Positions 17,250-25,536 of a stretch of 64,000 nt of DNA are shown piece after piece; the stretch's first letter is position 1, and each line of letters begins with the position of its first letter. The DNA comes from Draconibacterium sediminis. GTDB taxonomy: Bacteria > Bacteroidota > Bacteroidia > Bacteroidales > Prolixibacteraceae. Both the position numbers and the translations under genes were made by a program. Where the stretch lies: positions 2,170,001 to 2,234,000 of the forward strand of contig NZ_JRHC01000001.1 in assembly GCF_000949475.1 (NCBI RefSeq). Direction: 5' to 3'. The notes beneath the pieces are model-generated. The model did no database searches. It saw only the letters and a program-made list of their open reading frames with translations, and was not told the origin of the DNA.

Positions 17250-18239
17250 ATGACCGGCGAAAAGAATCAGGATCAGAACAAACGAACAGAAGAACTGGAG
17301 CAAGAGCTTTCGAAGCTAAAACTTGAACTGGAGAATGTTAAATTTCAGGAGGAGCAGGAGCGGGAGAAACGTTTGTTTTACCAGTTGATTGCCGAGTTTG
17401 CTTTTGCCTGGGAGTTGTGGTTTGAACCCAATGGCAAGATAAAATATTGTTCGCCCTCGTGTTCCGATCTTACAGGATATACCGCAAATCAAATTATTGC
17501 TTCGCCCGGAATTGCAGCCTTGCTTATTTACGATGCCGACAAAGAGAAATACAGTAACTTTTTAACCGGAGCTTTAAGTCAGACACTGGTTAACCAAACC
17601 CTCGAATTTCGAGTGCTTACGCGTACCAAACAACTTCGGTGGTTTATGATGAATGTGCGTGGTGTATACGATAAAATTGGCAAGTATCTTGGAATTAGGG
17701 CATCTGTAATAGATATTAGCCGACTGAAACAGGCCATGGGGCACATTTCTGAATTGGAGCGCACCAAAGAATTTGATAGCCGAAACAAACAGCGCCTGCA
17801 AACCGAACTGGAGATGAAAGACCGAGAACTGGTTTCGTTTTTATTGCAGCTGTCGCAGAAAAATGAGTTGTTGAATAAAGCGGTTCACATCCTTCAGTCG
17901 GATGAGGCAACTAAATCGAAAAAAGCTGTTACGCTTGTTCAGCAGTTAAAAGATTTATTGGAGGCCAATGCGGTTCAACCGGTTGATTGGTCGATGGTAG
18001 AAAACCAGGTGGATAAAATTCATCCGGGCTTTCTCGATCGCCTGCAAAAGAGACATCCTGTGGTTTCGGTCAACGATAAAAAATTGTGTTCCTACATTCG
18101 TTTGGGCTTATCGAGCAAAGAAATTGCCGGTTTGCTGAATATTACTTCCAAAAGCGTGGAAATCTCACGTGTACGACTGCGGAAAAAACTGGGCATAAAC
18201 GAAAAAATCCGTCTGGTGAACTATCTCGGGCAATTGTAG
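17250..18239 (+). CDS. PAS domain LuxR-type transcriptional regulator
   Basis: 329 aa. The N-terminal coiled coil (about residues 8-45) is followed by a PAS domain (about 48-165; WFEPNGKIKYCSPSCSDLTG and the PAC segment RWFMMNVRGVYDK), a second coiled coil (about 165-250) and a C-terminal LuxR/GerE-type helix-turn-helix (LSSKEIAGLLNITSKSVEIS). The signal sensed by PAS is unknown and no heme or flavin residue can be assigned. It has no membrane segment, so it is a cytoplasmic one-component regulator. Targets are unknown; guaD lies 65 bp upstream on the same strand. Confidence 0.82.
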   Translation: MTGEKNQDQNKRTEELEQELSKLKLELENVKFQEEQEREKRLFYQLIAEFAFAWELWFEPNGKIKYCSPSCSDLTGYTANQIIASPGIAALLIYDADKEKYSNFLTGALSQTLVNQTLEFRVLTRTKQLRWFMMNVRGVYDKIGKYLGIRASVIDISRLKQAMGHISELERTKEFDSRNKQRLQTELEMKDRELVSFLLQLSQKNELLNKAVHILQSDEATKSKKAVTLVQQLKDLLEANAVQPVDWSMVENQVDKIHPGFLDRLQKRHPVVSVNDKKLCSYIRLGLSSKEIAGLLNITSKSVEISRVRLRKKLGINEKIRLVNYLGQL

Positions 18240-18424
18240 TATTAGGTATTATTTTATTTGGTCATATTTTGATGTAGTGTTTTATAACTATATAAATCGC
18301 ATTAAGACAGTGGATTTGTATTTTAGTGTTAGGTTAGTGTTTGTTTGTGTTGTGTTGTTGTTAGGTTGTTGTGCGACTTGGTATATTGTTTTTACAATAA
18401 CTTTGGTTTTCAAAATAGTCCGTA

Positions 18425-20458
18425 ATGACACAAAACACAGCAAACAATTACCGAAAGTTATATGATGAGGAAATAGGGCAGCTCGTTCATCAGGGGTGTT
18501 CGTCTTCCGATTGGAGTTTAGTAAAAGTCTCACACGATTTTATTCCTGACTGTATTGAGAACTGCAAGTTTTCAGGTAGTATACGTTTAGATAGTTTCGC
18601 CGGATCAGTAAAGCTGATAGGTGGTATTACGTTTAAAACAGGTATCTACAACGCCTGGTTGCACAACTGCGAGGTGGGAAAAAATGCACTGATCCACAAC
18701 GTAAGAAGTTACATTGCCAACTACCGGATTGAAGAGAATGTGGTTATTCATAACATCACAACACTGGCTGTTGATGGCGAAACATCGTTTGGAAATGGTG
18801 TAGTGGTTGAAGCAATAAACGAAGGAGGAGGCCGCGAGATTCCGATTTACGATTATCTCTCAACACATGTTGCCTACATGATGGCTTTATACAGACATCG
18901 GCCCGAGGTGGTGCGTTCGCTTAAAAAAATGGTTGCCGACTACACCAAATATGTTAGTAGCGAAATGGGGGTGATCGGAGCCGATTCGAAAATTCTGAAT
19001 TGTAACACCATTTTAAATGTTAAAACCGGACCGGCTACCATAATCGATGGGGCTAAAAAATTACACAACGGAAGTATTAATAGTAACTACGAAGCACCCG
19101 TAACGATTGGCGAAGGAGTGATCATGGATAACTTTATTATTAGTTCAGGGTCGAAAATCACCGATGCCACGCTGGTTTCAAAATGTTTTATTGGTCAGGG
19201 CTGCGTGCTCGATAAACATTATTCGGCCGAAAACTCCTTGTTTTTTGCCAATTTTCAGGGATTTCACGGCGAGGCCTGTTCTATATTTGCCGGACCATAC
19301 ACCGTTACGCATCATAAATCGACTTTGCTGATTGCCGGAATGTTCTCGTTTTTAAATGCCGGAAGTGGATCGAACCAAAGTAACCACCTGTATAAGCTGG
19401 GGCCTATTCACCAGGGAATTATGGAGCGCGGTGCAAAAACCACCAGCGATTCCTATGTGCTGTGGCCTTCGCGTATTGGAGCATTCTCGCTTGTAATGGG
19501 GCGCCACTACAAACATTGTGATACGACTGATTTTCCGTTCTCGTACCTGATTGAGAGTAAGGACGAAAGTATTCTTGTTCCTGCCATCAATCTGAAAAGT
19601 ATCGGGACGATTCGCGATACACAAAAGTGGCCAAAACGTGATAAACGAACCGATTCGAACCTGCTCGACCTGATTAATTTTAATTTGCTGAGTCCGTACA
19701 CCATTGATAAAATGGTTAAAGGGCGGCAGAGATTAATGGATCTCCAAAAATCCTCAGACGATAACGTGGAGGCGTATACTTACGATCGAATGAAGATCGA
19801 GAAACGTGCGCTCGACCGTGGAATCCAGTTGTATGAAATGGCAATCTGGAAATTTCTGGGTAACTCGTTAATTACCCGTCTCAACGGAAATGAGTATAAA
19901 ACCGCAGCCGATATTCAAAAAGCTCTTCAACCCGACATGAAATTTGGTAGAGGATATTGGGTTGATCTGGCCGGTATGATCTGTCCTTTTGAGGCGCTTG
20001 ACCAATTGCTACAATCAATAGAAAATGGCACGGTGCAGTCGCTTGAAGAAGTTAACTCGGCATTGGCAACTATGCATAAGAATTACTACAATTTCGAGTG
20101 GACCTGGACAGTAGACGTGCTCGAAAGTTTTTATGGAAAAAGTATTTCGGAGTTTGAAGCGTCTGATGTGATAAACATTGTAAAGAAATGGAAAGAAAGC
20201 GTGCTGGGAATCGATCGCTTTTTGTACGAAGACGCCCGGAAAGAATTTTCGATGAGTAAAATGACCGGTTTTGGTGTTGATGGGCAGGACGGGGCACGCG
20301 AACTTGATTTTGCCGAAGTGCGCGGCGAGTTTGAAGATAATGATACCGTAAAAGAAATTAAAGAGCATATGGAGAAAAAGGAACGGCTTGGTAGCCGGGT
20401 GATCGAGCAAATGATGCAGGTGCGGGTAGATAAGCAAACAGTTGAAAACAATATTTAA
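18425..20458 (+). CDS. DUF4954 family left-handed beta-helix protein
   Basis: 677 aa. The first about 430 residues show hexapeptide-like repeats (for example ITFKTGIYNAWLHNCEVGKN, VIIHN-type turns and GEGVIMDNFIISSGSKITDA) as in left-handed beta-helix acyl/nucleotidyl transferases; the C-terminal third is helical. It matches Bacteroidota proteins named DUF4954, whose function is unknown to me. It is followed after 17 bp by glmS, so an operon is likely and a link to amino-sugar or UDP-GlcNAc metabolism is plausible (inference). The upstream 80 bp are unusually T/G-rich. Confidence 0.8.
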   Translation: MTQNTANNYRKLYDEEIGQLVHQGCSSSDWSLVKVSHDFIPDCIENCKFSGSIRLDSFAGSVKLIGGITFKTGIYNAWLHNCEVGKNALIHNVRSYIANYRIEENVVIHNITTLAVDGETSFGNGVVVEAINEGGGREIPIYDYLSTHVAYMMALYRHRPEVVRSLKKMVADYTKYVSSEMGVIGADSKILNCNTILNVKTGPATIIDGAKKLHNGSINSNYEAPVTIGEGVIMDNFIISSGSKITDATLVSKCFIGQGCVLDKHYSAENSLFFANFQGFHGEACSIFAGPYTVTHHKSTLLIAGMFSFLNAGSGSNQSNHLYKLGPIHQGIMERGAKTTSDSYVLWPSRIGAFSLVMGRHYKHCDTTDFPFSYLIESKDESILVPAINLKSIGTIRDTQKWPKRDKRTDSNLLDLINFNLLSPYTIDKMVKGRQRLMDLQKSSDDNVEAYTYDRMKIEKRALDRGIQLYEMAIWKFLGNSLITRLNGNEYKTAADIQKALQPDMKFGRGYWVDLAGMICPFEALDQLLQSIENGTVQSLEEVNSALATMHKNYYNFEWTWTVDVLESFYGKSISEFEASDVINIVKKWKESVLGIDRFLYEDARKEFSMSKMTGFGVDGQDGARELDFAEVRGEFEDNDTVKEIKEHMEKKERLGSRVIEQMMQVRVDKQTVENNI

Positions 20459-20475
20459 AACCCAAACAAGAAATT

Positions 20476-22314
20476 ATGTGTGGAATAGTAGGATATATAG
20501 GAGATAAAAAGGCCTTCCCGATTCTAATCGGAGGACTAAAAAGATTGGAATACCGTGGGTATGATTCGGCGGGCGTGGCCTTGTTAAACGGTTCGCTCGA
20601 AAACTATAAAAAGAAAGGCAAGGTATCAGATCTCGAAGCCTTTGTGGCCGGCAAAGCTGATGGCGGAACCATTGGCATAGGGCATACACGTTGGGCAACA
20701 CATGGCGAACCCAGCGATAAAAACGCGCATCCGCATGTTTCTATGAATGGTCATTTTTCCATTGTTCATAACGGTATTATCGAAAATTATGCGCAGCTGA
20801 AACGTGATCTGGAAACACATGGCTACACCTTTGAAAGTGACACCGACACAGAGGTGTTGGCCAACCTGATCGAGTATTTTTATTTGCAGGACGATGAAAT
20901 GTCGTCGGAAGCGGCGGTGCAGCTCGCCTTGTCGAAAGTGGTGGGTGCATACGGAATTGCCGTGCTTTGCAAAAAGGAAACTGAGAAAATTGTGGTGGCT
21001 CGAAAAGGCAGCCCGCTGGTGGTTGGCCTAGGGAGCGGCGAATATTTTATTGCCAGCGATGCCTCGCCCATTGCCGAATATACCAACCAGGTGATCTACC
21101 TAAACGACGAAGATATTGCCATTCTGCAAAAAGATGGCTTTACCTTAAGCAATGTTCAGAACACCCCGGTTTCGCTGAAGATCAGCAATATCGATATGGA
21201 AATCGGGGCGATGGACAAAGGCGATTACGATTATTTTATGCTCAAGGAAATTCACGAGCAGCCAAAAACAATTGAAGAAACTTTTCGCGGACGTTTGCAA
21301 AACGATTATTCCGAGATTGTGCTTGGTGGCTTACTAAATGTTTTCCCAAAAATCGAGGCGGCAAAGCGGATTGTTATCATTGGTTGCGGAACATCGTGGC
21401 ATGCCGGGCTGATTGCCGAATACCTCTTTGAGGAATACGCACAGGTTTCGGTTGAAGTGGAATATGCCTCCGAGTTTCGTTACCGGAAGCCGGTGTTGTC
21501 GTCCGACGATGTAGTGATTCTCATCAGTCAGAGTGGCGAAACGGCCGATACACTGGCGGCTTTGGAGCTGGCCAAATCAAAAGGAGCAACCGTGCTTGGT
21601 ATTTGTAATGTGGTGGGCTCAACCCTGTCGCGCGAAACCGAAGCCGGTGTATATACCCATGCCGGTGTCGAAATTGGTGTGGCCTCAACTAAAGCATTTA
21701 CCGCGCAGGTAACCGTGCTTACCATGATCGCTCTGAAACTGGCTAAGCGCAAGGGAACCATCAGCAGCGATGACTATACAATGCTGGTAAAAGAGCTGGC
21801 CGAAATTCCTGAAAAAGGACGTGCCATTCTCAACGACGGAGAAAAAATAAAGGCCATTGCCGAAAAATACCACGAGGCCGTAAATGCGCTTTACCTCGGG
21901 CGCGGCTACCTGTTTCCGGTGGCGCTCGAAGGGGCTTTAAAGCTAAAAGAGATCTCGTACATTCACGCCGAAGGTTATGCCGCCGGCGAAATGAAACACG
22001 GCCCAATTGCGCTGGTCGATAATAATTTGCCGGTTGTGGTGGTGGCGCCTCAGGATGATTATTACGAAAAAGTGGTCAGCAATATTCAGGAGGTAAAAGC
22101 CCGCAAAGGAAACGTAATTGCCATTGTAACCGAGGGCGACAAGGGCTTAAAAGAGATGGTAAACGATATCATCGAAATACCAAAATCGCACCCCGCGGTG
22201 GCACCCTTGCTGGCGGTAATTCCGCTGCAGCTAATGGCCTATCACATCGCTTTGCTAAAAGGTTGCAACGTCGATCAGCCGCGCAACCTGGCCAAATCGG
22301 TAACGGTAGAGTAG
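20476..22314 (+). CDS. glmS: Glutamine-fructose-6-phosphate aminotransferase (isomerizing)
   Basis: 612 aa, full family length. The N-terminal Cys2 of MCGIVGYIG is the glutaminase nucleophile, and HTRWATHGEPSDKNAHPH and the class II GATase core follow. Two SIS sugar-isomerase domains (CGTSWHAG; ISQSGETADTLAAL; STKAFTAQ) and the C-terminal KSVTVE complete the enzyme. It makes glucosamine-6-phosphate for peptidoglycan and lipid A. A leader-ribozyme riboswitch is not visible in the 17-bp gap after DUF4954. Confidence 0.98.
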   Translation: MCGIVGYIGDKKAFPILIGGLKRLEYRGYDSAGVALLNGSLENYKKKGKVSDLEAFVAGKADGGTIGIGHTRWATHGEPSDKNAHPHVSMNGHFSIVHNGIIENYAQLKRDLETHGYTFESDTDTEVLANLIEYFYLQDDEMSSEAAVQLALSKVVGAYGIAVLCKKETEKIVVARKGSPLVVGLGSGEYFIASDASPIAEYTNQVIYLNDEDIAILQKDGFTLSNVQNTPVSLKISNIDMEIGAMDKGDYDYFMLKEIHEQPKTIEETFRGRLQNDYSEIVLGGLLNVFPKIEAAKRIVIIGCGTSWHAGLIAEYLFEEYAQVSVEVEYASEFRYRKPVLSSDDVVILISQSGETADTLAALELAKSKGATVLGICNVVGSTLSRETEAGVYTHAGVEIGVASTKAFTAQVTVLTMIALKLAKRKGTISSDDYTMLVKELAEIPEKGRAILNDGEKIKAIAEKYHEAVNALYLGRGYLFPVALEGALKLKEISYIHAEGYAAGEMKHGPIALVDNNLPVVVVAPQDDYYEKVVSNIQEVKARKGNVIAIVTEGDKGLKEMVNDIIEIPKSHPAVAPLLAVIPLQLMAYHIALLKGCNVDQPRNLAKSVTVE

Positions 22315-22700
22315 GGCGTAATAACAATGCCGGACAGCCGGGCTTTCCGCTTTACCTCTTTTGGCAAAGCGTGGTTTTTGTAAACGGTACGGGGGCTCCT
22401 TTCATCCGCCTCCATCCGTTAACAAAAACTTCACGCTTGCCTGCAACAGGGTGCCGCTTCAATCCCTGCCGGAGCGTTTCAAAGCAACCAATAAAGAGAT
22501 TACGGGGGATTCCATCTTTTTTTCACCCGAGGTTAATCCTATTTAATCCCCTCGGGATATTGGCGCTGAAAGCGGCGAATGTGAATAACCCGGTGTGTAG
22601 CGCCGGGCTGAAATGACCGGAGGGCAATCGTCCGGATCAGACAGCTGATCAAGGATCGACCGAACTTCTGGACGAAAAACAACTGTTCTTCTTTGATCGT
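22315..22700. other. GC-rich non-coding block after glmS
   Basis: No credible gene is seen. The block is visibly richer in G+C than its surroundings and contains the hairpin CCCGAGG...CCTCGGG (22526-22556). It may be a dispersed repeat element or a remnant of inserted DNA. Short open frames here have no start signals or recognisable protein content. Confidence 0.5.
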
Positions 22701-22709
22701 ATTTCACAG

Positions 22710-22746
22710 AAAAAAGCACCCAACCCGCAGGATGGATGCTTTTGCT
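22710..22746 (-). terminator. Intrinsic terminator for the DUF6261 gene
   Basis: Read on the minus strand, AAAAGCATCC...GGGTGCTTTTTT forms a hairpin ending in a T run, about 35 bp after the stop of the gene at 22783-23535. Confidence 0.75.
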
Positions 22747-22782
22747 AACCTTTAAAACAAAATTTATAATAATTATTACTAT

Positions 22783-23535
22783 TTATTCATCTTCGGGTGT
22801 TGGAGGTTCTTCTTCCTCGCCACTGTCTTTACGGCCTTCGCGAATAGCAATTGTATTCTCTAAGGTTTTTATTTTCTGGTTCAGCTCGATAATGAAATTC
22901 TCAATTTGGGGCGTTTGCATATTCAAACTTACCAACGCATTTACCCGCTCAACCATTAGCTCATACAGCGGATCGATTTCAAGACGCACCACTTTGGCAT
23001 TACCGCTGTTTTTGTTGGCCAGCACAGTATCGCGTTCGTCTTGTTTGGCTTTAAATGCTACATTCAGGTTGTTAAGGTGCGATACCCAGGTGCCAAGTCC
23101 GCAAGTGGCAACAAAGCCAGCATTTTCGCGCTGCGTTAAATCGCCACCTAAGTTGGTAAGCCCTGCTGTTTCTTCGTTATAGCTTACCCTTCGCACATCG
23201 CCATATAAATCGAACAAGCGTCTCAGGCTTTTGGCCGCTTCCACTTCTTCTGGTATAGTGCACAAAAGAGTAGCATTAATACGCATATCGATAGCGCGCC
23301 AAACATTATCTCTGTCCTGATCTAAGTTTTGTAGTTGTTCGGTTAACACTGTGCCCTGATCAACGCGCAATTCGTCGTCGAGCTTGGTTAAGGCAGCATC
23401 GAAGTCTGCAAATTCGGCTTCCGAATGTATGGCGGCCGGGGTAAGTATCACGAGCAAACTTTTAAAGTCGCTCATAAACTGGAAGTATTCTCCGTTGCGG
23501 AGTTTATACAAAAAAAGATTTAAAATTTTTTTCAT
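22783..23535 (-). CDS. DUF6261-like protein
   Basis: 250 aa. No signal peptide and no enzyme motif is visible; the protein is helical throughout, with coiled-coil-like stretches (about residues 95-120 and 205-232) and an acidic proline-containing tail (EEEEPPTPEDE). The overall pattern resembles Bacteroidota DUF6261 proteins, a family without known function. It lies alone between a GC-rich block and a minisatellite array, in a part of the window dominated by repeats. Confidence 0.6.
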   Translation of the reverse strand: MKKILNLFLYKLRNGEYFQFMSDFKSLLVILTPAAIHSEAEFADFDAALTKLDDELRVDQGTVLTEQLQNLDQDRDNVWRAIDMRINATLLCTIPEEVEAAKSLRRLFDLYGDVRRVSYNEETAGLTNLGGDLTQRENAGFVATCGLGTWVSHLNNLNVAFKAKQDERDTVLANKNSGNAKVVRLEIDPLYELMVERVNALVSLNMQTPQIENFIIELNQKIKTLENTIAIREGRKDSGEEEEPPTPEDE

Positions 23536-23763
23536 GATAATGTGGGTTACGAATTAGAAACTATGTTTTTAAAGGTTATTTAATTTTGTTTTTGTGAAAA
23601 GCGTTTGGCTGATCGAGCGATTTATTTTTTGTTCAATAAAATTAGAGCAAATGTTTACTAAAGTCAATGCTTCAGATTATGTTCCACAGCATTTTTGTCG
23701 GTGCTGCATTTAAACCACATGCAAATCATCACTGAATTTACCTCTCAACACTATTGCGGTGTG

Positions 23764-24097
23764 CCAGAAAGATATTTAGCAGGCTTCTCGCAGCTGTGCG
23801 GCCCCGGTCTCACGAAAATTTTACCCTTGCTGCAAAACTACATAGGGGGTCTAAACAAAATTTTTTGCCTGTTGCAATGCTGCGAGGTGGGTCTCACAAA
23901 AATTAATCGTAGTTACACGGCTGCATGGTGGGTCTAAACAAATTTGCAGGCATGTTACACGGCTGCAGGAGGGGTATAAACAAAATTTTTTGCCATTTGC
24001 AGCGCTGCAACACGCCATCCACAAAGTTTGCCGGGTAATTACACGGCTGCAGGAAGCCTGTAATCAGTGAGTTACAAGGGTGCGGAGAATGTATGGT
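23764..24097. repeat. Degenerate 42-bp tandem repeat array (about 8 units)
   Basis: Units start at about 23764, 23806, 23848, 23890, 23931, 23973, 24014 and 24056, with 41-42 bp spacing. The shared theme is GGTCTAAACAAAATTTTTTG, then a GTTGCA/GTTACA stretch, then CGGCTGCAGG. The first units read as an open frame with a 14-residue period (GLTKI, GLNKI, GLTKI) that is broken by stops in later units. No ribosome-binding site or longer gene is associated. It may be a decayed repeat protein gene or a non-coding minisatellite. Confidence 0.8.
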
Positions 24098-24260
24098 TTT
24101 CGGAAAACCGCGTGTGGTGAGGCATAGGGGTTAAAGCCCGGTTACAATAAAAATAAACAGTAATCATAATAAGTATTGTTATACCTCCGATTTAGAGTAA
24201 TAACATTACCTTTAGCTTTGAGATAATGAAAATAGCATTACCTGGTGATGTTTCACCACC

Positions 24261-24275
24261 GTTAGGCACCATAAT
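24261..24275. repeat. Left arm of 15-bp inverted repeat around the AT-rich gene
   Basis: GTTAGGCACCATAAT here is the inverted match (14 of 15) of ATTACGGTGCCTAAC at 25292-25306. The GTTAGGC/GCCTAAC core equals the R''/R' boxes of integron attC sites, but no complete attC stem is evident upstream. Confidence 0.75.
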
Positions 24276-24292
24276 GAAACAAAAACTCAACA

Positions 24293-25291
24293 ATGGATTT
24301 AAACGAAATTTTGGATTATTCTTCGGAAACATCAAATATTGATTTTAAGCAGGCTGAATATCCTTTAGGAAAGGTGTTCAACAAGAATGAGTTTTTAAAA
24401 GATATTTCAGCGATGGCAAACAATCCATCTGATGAAAAGAAATATATCTTTATTGGAGTAATAGAAAAAGATGGACTAGCAGATAGTTTTATTTCAATTC
24501 CAGAATTGACAGACCAAGCCAAATATCAACAATTTTTGGATAATAATATTGAGCCTCAAATTAACTTCCAGTATTCACAATTTGAATATAATGGGTACAA
24601 GCTTGGTTGTTTCATAATTGAGAATAATAACGAAAGACCATATCTTTTTAAAAAGAATGTACAAAACCCTATAACAAATGAAATAGAGTATAGACCAGGT
24701 GATGGAGTTATTAGAGTTGGAACAAGTTCCAGAAAAATGATTCGCAAGGATTTCGAATTAGTTTACTCTAACCGAATTAAATTAAAAGATAGAAAATCAG
24801 ACATTAAAATCACTCCTTACCTTAAAGATTGTTCAAATACAATAATGCAAGACAAGGGTTATAGATGCGTTGAATTTAAAATAGAAAATAATTCAAATAA
24901 ATCAATTGGTTTTGACTTGGAGGCGCGTTTCCCATACCATAACAAATACCAAATATTGAAGAAATTTGATATAGACAAACAAATAATTCAGGAAGCCAAA
25001 AGTACGTTTAATTCATCTTTTGCAATATCATTTAGTCCTTTAGTAGACTACTCCATTTTTGCTTTACATTTCGAACGCAAAGACTCATGTTTATGTGTTA
25101 GTCGTGTTCAAAAAGTTAATCAAAAAGCCGCTGTCGAAATTGCACAAAATGACTTCGAAGAAGATATTCTTCAAAATGAGGTATTAGTGTTAAACAAGAA
25201 TAATGTTCCAATTATTGTCGATTTGATTTTACGAAGTGATGACTTTATTGATGGAGCATTAAAACAAAGTTTTGAGATAAATAATGAATAA
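24293..25291 (+). CDS. Schlafen/AlbA_2-like putative DNA-binding protein in a cassette-like unit
   Basis: 332 aa. The N-terminal about 150 residues (SETSNIDFKQAEYP, DISAMANNPSDEKKYIFIGV, PGDGVIRVGTSSRKM) fit the AlbA_2/Schlafen divergent ATP-binding fold often found in bacterial defence or regulatory proteins; the C-terminal half has no domain I recognise. Base composition is clearly more AT-rich than its neighbours, consistent with transfer. The gene is tightly enclosed by a 15-bp inverted repeat (24261-24275 and 25292-25306), leaving only 17 bp before the start and almost none after the stop. Defence function is only a possibility. Confidence 0.65.
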   Translation: MDLNEILDYSSETSNIDFKQAEYPLGKVFNKNEFLKDISAMANNPSDEKKYIFIGVIEKDGLADSFISIPELTDQAKYQQFLDNNIEPQINFQYSQFEYNGYKLGCFIIENNNERPYLFKKNVQNPITNEIEYRPGDGVIRVGTSSRKMIRKDFELVYSNRIKLKDRKSDIKITPYLKDCSNTIMQDKGYRCVEFKIENNSNKSIGFDLEARFPYHNKYQILKKFDIDKQIIQEAKSTFNSSFAISFSPLVDYSIFALHFERKDSCLCVSRVQKVNQKAAVEIAQNDFEEDILQNEVLVLNKNNVPIIVDLILRSDDFIDGALKQSFEINNE

Positions 25292-25306
25292 ATTACGGTG
25301 CCTAAC
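25292..25306. repeat. Right arm of 15-bp inverted repeat
   Basis: ATTACGGTGCCTAAC is the inverted partner of 24261-24275. The stop codon of the enclosed gene ends one base before it. The following 230 bp hold no gene I can support; a GTTGGAC box near 25437 could be a distal attC-like box but pairing is poor. Confidence 0.75.
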
Positions 25307-25536
25307 AAATTGCAAATTGCATTGCGGGTGTAGTGGTGTGCGTTGTCTCTGCTCCTTTCTTGACCGTCATGTCCTACCGGACACTGACGCTCTTCGAAAT
25401 CCGCAACGACAACTTGCAAGTGACCGTTAATATCCGGTTGGACGATACTACCTACAGGAAATTAACTCGCTCCGACGCAACCTTTTCACCGTCACACCAA
25501 TCTAAAGGGAAACACTTCTAAATTAAAACACTTCTT

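Noticed and set aside
18277..18465. 62-residue open frame with a hydrophobic stretch before DUF4954
   Set aside because: It overlaps the DUF4954 start and its sequence derives from a T/G-rich promoter region; no ribosome-binding site is visible.
22263..22616. 117-residue open frame overlapping the end of glmS
   Set aside because: It runs through the GC-rich repeat block out of frame with glmS and resembles no protein.
23695..23937. 80-residue open frame in the 42-bp repeat array
   Set aside because: It results from the repeat period being a multiple of three and ends where units shift frame; recorded as a repeat instead of a gene.
24261..25450. Complete integron attC site around the AT-rich gene
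   Set aside because: The R boxes match but no paired L boxes or second R box with good complementarity could be drawn, and no integron integrase is in the window.
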